A stretch of 34,965 nt of DNA from positions 58,969 through 93,933 of the forward strand of contig PMNA01000011.1 in the NCBI GenBank assembly GCA_003162055.1. The letters run 5' to 3'. Source of the stretch: Actinomycetota bacterium (GTDB lineage Bacteria > Actinomycetota > Thermoleophilia > Gaiellales > Gaiellaceae). The position numbers were made by a program, and so were the translations under genes. Positions 31,163 through 34,965 of the stretch are shown in pieces. Each line of letters opens with the position of its first letter. The first letter of the stretch is position 1. The notes under the pieces were generated by a model. The model worked only from the letters and a program-made list of their open reading frames with translations, was not told where the DNA came from and did not search any database.

Positions 31163-33217
31163 ATGTCCGCTGTCGAGCCCGGCAAGATTCGTAACCTCGC
31201 TGTCGCAGGTCACCGCGGGACGGGGAAGACGTCTCTGATCGAGGCGCTCCTGTTCCAGTCCGGTGCGACGACTCGGCTCGGGACGGTGGAGGCAGGCACG
31301 ACCGTCTCGGACTGGGATGAGGAAGAGCGCAAGCGCCAGCTCTCCTTGCAGGCCTCTCTCTGCCATGTGCTCTGGCGGGGGAACAAGCTCAACTTGATCG
31401 ATACGCCCGGCGATGCCGGCTTCCAGGGCGATCTTCTGGCGTCGCTGCGGGTTGTCGAGGGCGTAGTGCTGGTCGTCAGCGGCGTGATGGGAATCGAGGT
31501 GCAGACCGGCCGAATCTGGAAGCGCGCCGAGGAGCTTGGGCTTGCGCGCTGCCTGGTCGTGAACATGCTCGATCGCGAGCGCGCCGACTTCGACCGCGTT
31601 CTTTCGCAACTTCAGTCCCAACTCTCGTCTCACTGCGTTGCTGTTCAGGTTCCAATCGGCGTCGAGCACGAGCTGAGCGGAGTCGTCGATCTTCTGCACC
31701 TGAAGGCCTACACCAGCCCCGACGGCGGCAAGGAGATGGTGACCTCGGAGATCCCGGCCGAGATCGCCGACGCCGTCGCGGCGCAACGTGAGAAGCTGCT
31801 CGACGCCATCGCCGAGACCGACGAGGCGTTGATGGAGCGCTATCTCGAAGGCGAGGAGATCGGCGGCGAGGAGTTGTCGCGCGCGCTCGAGCAGGCCATC
31901 CTGCGCGGCGAGGTCTTCCCGGTTGCCTGCGCGGTCGCGACAAAGAACCTAGGCTCGACGGCGATTCTCGATCTCGTCTCCGAGTGCATGCCGTCGCCGG
32001 AGGAGAAGGGCGCTCCCAGCGGTCTCGACGGGATTGCCCCGGGGGCCTTCGTATTCAAGACGATCGCCGATCCCTTCTCGGGGCGGATCAACATCTTCCG
32101 CGTCGTCGGCGGAACCATCAAGGCCGACACCACTCTCACCAACCCGCGCACGCGCGGTAAGGAGCGGCTGGGACAGTTGCTGATCATGCAGGGAAAGGAC
32201 CACTCGAGCGCGGACGCGGTCGGCGAGGGAGACATCGCCGCGGTGGCCAAGCTCAAGGACACGCAGACCGGCGATGCGCTGCTCGATGCCGATCGTCAGG
32301 TCGAGCTGCCCTCGATCGGATTCCCCGAGCCGGTGATGAGCTTTGCGATCACGCCCAAGGCCAAGGGCGACGAAGAGAAGATGGCCTCGGCGCTGCGCCG
32401 CCTGGCGGAAGAGGATCCGACCCTGCTTTTGCGCCGTGATCCGCAGACCGGAGAGCAGCTCCTCTCGGGCATGAGCCAGATGCACGTCGAGGTCGCCGTC
32501 GAGCGGCTCGCTCACCGCTTCGGAGTCGAGGTCGAGTTGCATCAGCCGCGCGTTCCCTACCTGGAGACGATTCGCAAAGAGGCTCACGGGCACGGTCGTT
32601 ACAAGAAGCAGACCGGCGGTCGCGGGCAGTTCGGCGACTGCCACATCGAGATCGAGCCGATCGGCGCCGACGAGGGCTACGAGTTCCTCGACAAGATCGT
32701 CGGCGGCGTGATTCCGCAGAGCTTCCGGCCGGCGGTGGACAAGGGAATTCGGGAAGCGATGCAGCGCGGTGAGCTGGCGGGAGCGCCGGTCAAGGGCGTT
32801 CGAGTGCGCCTCGTTGACGGCAGCTACCACACTGTCGACTCCTCCGAGATGGCGTTCAAGATCGCGGGCTCGATGGCCTGGAAGCAGGCCTATGAGCAGG
32901 CCGACCCGGTCGTTCTCGAGCCGATCATGGAGGTTGAGGTGACGGTTCCCGACGAGGCCGTCGGCGCGGTAAACGGCGACCTCAACTCCCGCCGCGGGCG
33001 CCTACAAGGAATGGAGCCAGCGGGCGGGATGACGACGATTCGGGTCGAAGTACCGATGGCCGAGATTCTCACCTACGCGCAGTCGCTGACCTCGCTAACG
33101 GGCGGCCGAGGCGACTACCATATGCAGTTTGTTCGCTACGAGGAAGTTCCGTCTCACATCGCTCAGAAGATCGTCGAGCAAGTGAAGAAAGAGCGCGAAG
33201 AGGAGCACAGCCACTAG
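31163..33217 (+). CDS. Elongation factor G-like GTPase (EF-G2 type)
   Basis: A 684-residue paralogue of translation factor EF-G. The G domain has P-loop GHRGTGKTS (residues 16-24) and DTPGD at 80-84, but the G4 motif reads NMLD at 134-137 instead of NKxD, and the switch I GIT is replaced by QLS in ERKRQLSLQ. Domain II (about 275-365), domain III (with LLSGMSQMHVEVAVERL), domain IV (GRYKKQTGGRGQFGDCHIEIEP) and domain V (ending GRGDYHMQFVRYEEVP) are all present. This is the EF-G2-like family whose cellular role is unclear; it is not the main fusA, which normally sits with tuf and rps genes. ATG 31163 has AGGAGGAA seven bases upstream. Confidence 0.9.
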   Translation: MSAVEPGKIRNLAVAGHRGTGKTSLIEALLFQSGATTRLGTVEAGTTVSDWDEEERKRQLSLQASLCHVLWRGNKLNLIDTPGDAGFQGDLLASLRVVEGVVLVVSGVMGIEVQTGRIWKRAEELGLARCLVVNMLDRERADFDRVLSQLQSQLSSHCVAVQVPIGVEHELSGVVDLLHLKAYTSPDGGKEMVTSEIPAEIADAVAAQREKLLDAIAETDEALMERYLEGEEIGGEELSRALEQAILRGEVFPVACAVATKNLGSTAILDLVSECMPSPEEKGAPSGLDGIAPGAFVFKTIADPFSGRINIFRVVGGTIKADTTLTNPRTRGKERLGQLLIMQGKDHSSADAVGEGDIAAVAKLKDTQTGDALLDADRQVELPSIGFPEPVMSFAITPKAKGDEEKMASALRRLAEEDPTLLLRRDPQTGEQLLSGMSQMHVEVAVERLAHRFGVEVELHQPRVPYLETIRKEAHGHGRYKKQTGGRGQFGDCHIEIEPIGADEGYEFLDKIVGGVIPQSFRPAVDKGIREAMQRGELAGAPVKGVRVRLVDGSYHTVDSSEMAFKIAGSMAWKQAYEQADPVVLEPIMEVEVTVPDEAVGAVNGDLNSRRGRLQGMEPAGGMTTIRVEVPMAEILTYAQSLTSLTGGRGDYHMQFVRYEEVPSHIAQKIVEQVKKEREEEHSH

Positions 33218-33226
33218 GCTGAGGTT

Positions 33227-33850
33227 ATGCGCATCACGCGCAACGAATCATCCAGGCCCTGCGCGATATGCGGACGGCGATTGCTCATGGGCGAGCAGGT
33301 CAGCCACTTCTCGCCCGGGGGTCGCGGCGAGCTGGTCGACGTCTGCCGCCTCTGTTTCGAGAAGGCGGTCGATTACGGCTGGTCGAGAGAGGGCGCTCCG
33401 ACGACGCCGACGCGCGCGGAGGAGAAACGAAAGCGCGGCCTCTTTGCCTCTCTTTTTGGGATCTCCCGTGGGGAGACGGAGGAGACGGTGCTCGCGGAGC
33501 CGATTCTGCGCCGCCTGGGCGACGAGGACGTGGTGCTGGTCGAGGCGGCAGACGTGTTCAATACGAGCCCCTATCGGCGCACGATCGGTGGAGTGGCGCG
33601 CAGCCTGGGCAGGCCGCACGCGAGCATCATCGCGCTCTCAGGGGTGAAAGCGGAGTTCGTGCTGACGGTCGGCTGGGATCTCTCCTGGTACCAGTACCGC
33701 ATCTCGCTCGACGCGGCGCAGCCGGTGAGACTGGTCGAGCGCGGGCACGAGCTGCAAGAGCTGAAGCAGCCCTTCACCAACTGGAACGCTCGCGTCGAGG
33801 AAGACGGACGAGTGGTTCCGGATGTTGCCCGGATCGACTCGCTCGGCTGA
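33227..33850 (+). CDS. Zinc-ribbon-containing protein of unknown function
   Basis: The 207-residue protein begins with a treble-clef or zinc-ribbon-like module: Cys12-x2-Cys15 in PCAICGRRL and Cys40-x2-Cys43 in VCRLCFEKA. A basic Lys/Arg linker (about residues 60-80) joins it to a C-terminal domain of about 120 residues with RRTIGGVARSLGRPHASII and VGWDLSWYQYRISLDAAQPV. I do not recognise the second domain. It follows the EF-G-like gene by nine bases and starts at ATG 33227 after TGAGG, so the two are probably co-transcribed. A role linked to RNA or translation is only a guess from the zinc module and the neighbour. Confidence 0.75.
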   Translation: MRITRNESSRPCAICGRRLLMGEQVSHFSPGGRGELVDVCRLCFEKAVDYGWSREGAPTTPTRAEEKRKRGLFASLFGISRGETEETVLAEPILRRLGDEDVVLVEAADVFNTSPYRRTIGGVARSLGRPHASIIALSGVKAEFVLTVGWDLSWYQYRISLDAAQPVRLVERGHELQELKQPFTNWNARVEEDGRVVPDVARIDSLG

Positions 33851-33870
33851 GCGCGCCGCGCCGCAAGCCT

Positions 33871-33899
33871 GTGACATTGTCGTCGTCTACTCGTAGAAT
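33871..33899 (+). promoter_or_regulatory. Strong sigma-70-type promoter
   Basis: GTGACA at 33871-33876 (five of six against TTGACA), a 17-base spacer and TAGAAT at 33894-33899 (five of six against TATAAT). This is the best promoter in the window. Predicted transcription start is about 33905-33908, zero to four bases before the ATG at 33909. Confidence 0.65.
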
Positions 33900-33908
33900 G
33901 CGAGATAG

Positions 33909-34115
33909 ATGATCTATTGCGTGGTCCCACCCGAGCTTGCCGACGATCTGTTCGACCGGATGGTCGAGTACTACAAGGACAATCCGAACGTCGAAGTGAT
34001 CATCGATCGCCGCGGCGGTAAGCCGTCGCCCTCGGCACAAGGCGAGGGCAAGAGGCTCGCGCAGAAACGCCGGGCTCGCATTCCGGGCACCTTCCCCGAT
34101 ATCAGCGCTCACTAG
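33909..34115 (+). CDS. Small protein of unknown function
   Basis: A 68-residue protein in two parts. The N-terminal half, IYCVVPPELADDLFDRMVEY followed by YKDNPNVEVIIDRR, looks like a compact alpha/beta unit. The C-terminal half is basic and flexible (SAQGEGKRLAQKRRARIPG). I know no function for it. There is no Shine-Dalgarno sequence before ATG 33909, and a good promoter ends nine bases upstream, which suggests a leaderless or nearly leaderless message. The clear promoter and protein-like N-terminus support a real gene. Confidence 0.65.
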   Translation: MIYCVVPPELADDLFDRMVEYYKDNPNVEVIIDRRGGKPSPSAQGEGKRLAQKRRARIPGTFPDISAH

Positions 34116-34178
34116 AGCCTGTTTTTCTGGGAGCGGCGCGTGGGGTGCACGAGTGAGCGTGCGTGTAAGGTGCGCGTC

Positions 34179-34499
34179 GTGAGGCGCAAGCTGGTTGTCT
34201 TCGTTCCCGTTTCGGCATTGGAGAGCGTGTGTGAGGCGCTCTTTGCCGCGGGCGCCGGGCACATCGGCGGGTACGAGCGTTGCGCCTGGTACACGCCGGG
34301 CATGGGAACCTTTCTCGCCGGCGAGGGCGCGGCGCCGACAATCGGCGAAGTAGGCCAGGAGCGGCGCATCGGCGAGTACCGTCTGGAGACCGTCTATCCG
34401 ACGGAGTTGGAAGCCGACGTCGTGCGCGCACTGCTCGAGTCGCACCCCTACGAGGAGCCCGTCTTCGATCTCTACGAACTGCTGGAGCCCGAGGTTTGA
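34179..34499 (+). CDS. Stand-alone NIF3-insert (YqfO-type) domain protein
   Basis: The 106-residue product begins RRKLVVFVPVSALESVCEAL and contains AGAGHIGGYERCAWYTPGMGTF, GEVGQERRIGEYRLETVYP and ends HPYEEPVFDLYEL. This is the CutA-like domain inserted in the middle of long NIF3 (YqfO/DUF34) proteins, here without the flanking metal-binding halves. Its role is unknown; ligand sensing or trimerisation has been suggested for the fold. GTG 34179 is chosen because AAGG lies about nine bases upstream. GTG 34140 and 34170 are longer alternatives. The TGA overlaps the RNase H start by four bases. Confidence 0.8.
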   Translation: MRRKLVVFVPVSALESVCEALFAAGAGHIGGYERCAWYTPGMGTFLAGEGAAPTIGEVGQERRIGEYRLETVYPTELEADVVRALLESHPYEEPVFDLYELLEPEV

Positions 34500-34906
34500 T
34501 CAAGGCGCGGCTTTTCACAGACGGCGGCTCGAGGGGCAACCCGGGCCCGGCCGCCTACGGCTACGTACTCGAGGACGCGGCCGGGACGGTGCTCGACGCG
34601 CGTGGCGAGGTAATTGGAGTGGCGACCAACAACGTGGCCGAGTACAGCGGTCTCGTCGCCGGGCTGGCGAAGGCTGTCGAGCTCGGAGTGGCGGAGCTGG
34701 AAGTGGTCTCGGATTCAGAGTTAATGGTGCGCCAGATGACCGGCGATTATCGAGTCAAGAACCAGGGCCTGAAGCCACTGTTCGAACGGGCGAGCGGTCT
34801 AGAAAGCAAAATAGCCAAGGTGAGCTATCGAGCGGTGCGACGCGAGCACAACAAGCTTGCCGACCAGCTCGTGAACGAAGCCCTGGACGCCGCCAGCACC
34901 CTCTAG
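34496..34906 (+). CDS. RNase HI-family ribonuclease
   Basis: A 136-residue RNase H-fold protein that should cut RNA in RNA-DNA hybrids. All four acidic catalytic positions are visible: Asp9 in FTDGGSRGNPGPAAYG, Glu49 in NNVAEYSGL, Asp73 in VSDSELMVRQM and Asp123 in HNKLADQLVNEA. It lacks the basic protrusion of the Escherichia coli type and resembles the actinobacterial/archaeal RNase H module that is often fused to a phosphatase domain, which is absent here. The start is TTG 34496, overlapping the previous stop (TTGA), with GGAG at 34483-34486. Translation is therefore coupled to the NIF3-insert gene. Confidence 0.9.
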   Translation: MIKARLFTDGGSRGNPGPAAYGYVLEDAAGTVLDARGEVIGVATNNVAEYSGLVAGLAKAVELGVAELEVVSDSELMVRQMTGDYRVKNQGLKPLFERASGLESKIAKVSYRAVRREHNKLADQLVNEALDAASTL

Positions 34907-34924
34907 CACCCAGTTGCACCGGGC

Positions 34925-34930
34925 TATACT
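34925..34930 (+). promoter_or_regulatory. -10 element of the terminal tRNA
   Basis: TATACT (five of six against TATAAT) ends ten bases before the tRNA. TTGCAC at 34914-34919 is too close to serve as -35, and no better one is visible. Confidence 0.5.
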
Positions 34931-34939
34931 TCGCCGCAC

Positions 34940-34965
34940 GCGGATGTAGCTCAGTTGGCTAGAGC
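34940..34965 (+). tRNA. tRNA, 5' part, isotype not determined
   Basis: The acceptor strand GCGGATG, the TA at positions 8-9 and a complete D arm (GCTC, loop AGTTGGCTA, GAGC) are present, and the window then ends. The anticodon lies outside. The acceptor sequence occurs in several bacterial isotypes, so none is assigned. Confidence 0.9.

Noticed and set aside
34100-34128. Possible terminator (GCTC/GAGC then CTGTTTTTCT) after the 68-residue gene
   Set aside because: The stem is only four base pairs, too weak to call on the T-run alone.

Overview
The window is a high-GC, gene-dense bacterial chromosome segment with many GTG and TTG starts, TAGAAT-like -10 elements and a WhiG/FliA-type sigma factor. 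Together with the gene families (DUF2332, an EF-G2-type factor, split 2-oxoacid dehydrogenase E1 subunits, MeaB, SCP2) this points to an actinobacterium, most likely class Thermoleophilia (Solirubrobacterales or Gaiellales). That placement is inference from composition and protein flavour. No phage, insertion sequence, CRISPR array or clear genomic island is visible. It looks like ordinary core chromosome with some unusual regulatory DNA.

Layout. 1-3009: the 3' end of a DUF2332 gene and a SpoU-type RNA methyltransferase (+), facing a short decayed remnant of a TPM-like secreted protein, lemA and a SAM methyltransferase (-). 3227-6530: pheS-pheT. 6583-7989: a self-contained secreted GH6 cellulase unit with two palindromic operators, a promoter and a strong terminator. 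8034-8731: two overlapping small unknown genes (-), divergent from a 2-oxoacid dehydrogenase operon (E1 alpha, E1 beta, E2, a glyoxalase-fold protein, E3; 8794-13816), followed by hisC. 15349-21401: a complete peptide-type ABC importer in the order permease C, binding lipoprotein, permease B, ATPase D, ATPase F, then meaB. 22396-24927 (-): an OmpR-type regulator with a degenerate receiver, a DUF47/PhoU-like protein and a PiT phosphate transporter.

24984-28307: tandem repeats upstream of the regulator, a small helical protein, an SCP2-domain protein, then a dual GGDEF/HD-GYP membrane protein preceded by a paired palindrome and a small overlapping upstream ORF. 28326-29559 (-): a coiled-coil protein and deoC. 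29726-30980: tRNA-Trp(CCA) and a WhiG/FliA-family sigma factor set among a local family of related hairpins. 31163-34906 (+): an EF-G2-like GTPase, three small or unknown proteins, a stand-alone NIF3-insert (YqfO-type) domain and an RNase H. The window ends inside the 5' part of another tRNA.

How the parts work together. The dehydrogenase operon encodes a full E1-E2-E3 complex that converts a 2-oxoacid (or acetoin) to an acyl-CoA. The ABC operon imports peptides or a similar small solute. The PiT/DUF47/regulator block is a low-affinity phosphate uptake module. The GH6 enzyme is secreted and probably under LacI-type repression. The least explained parts are non-coding: the hairpin family around the sigma factor, a perfect 41-nt palindrome at the binding-protein/permease junction, and the paired palindromes plus upstream ORF before the c-di-GMP gene.
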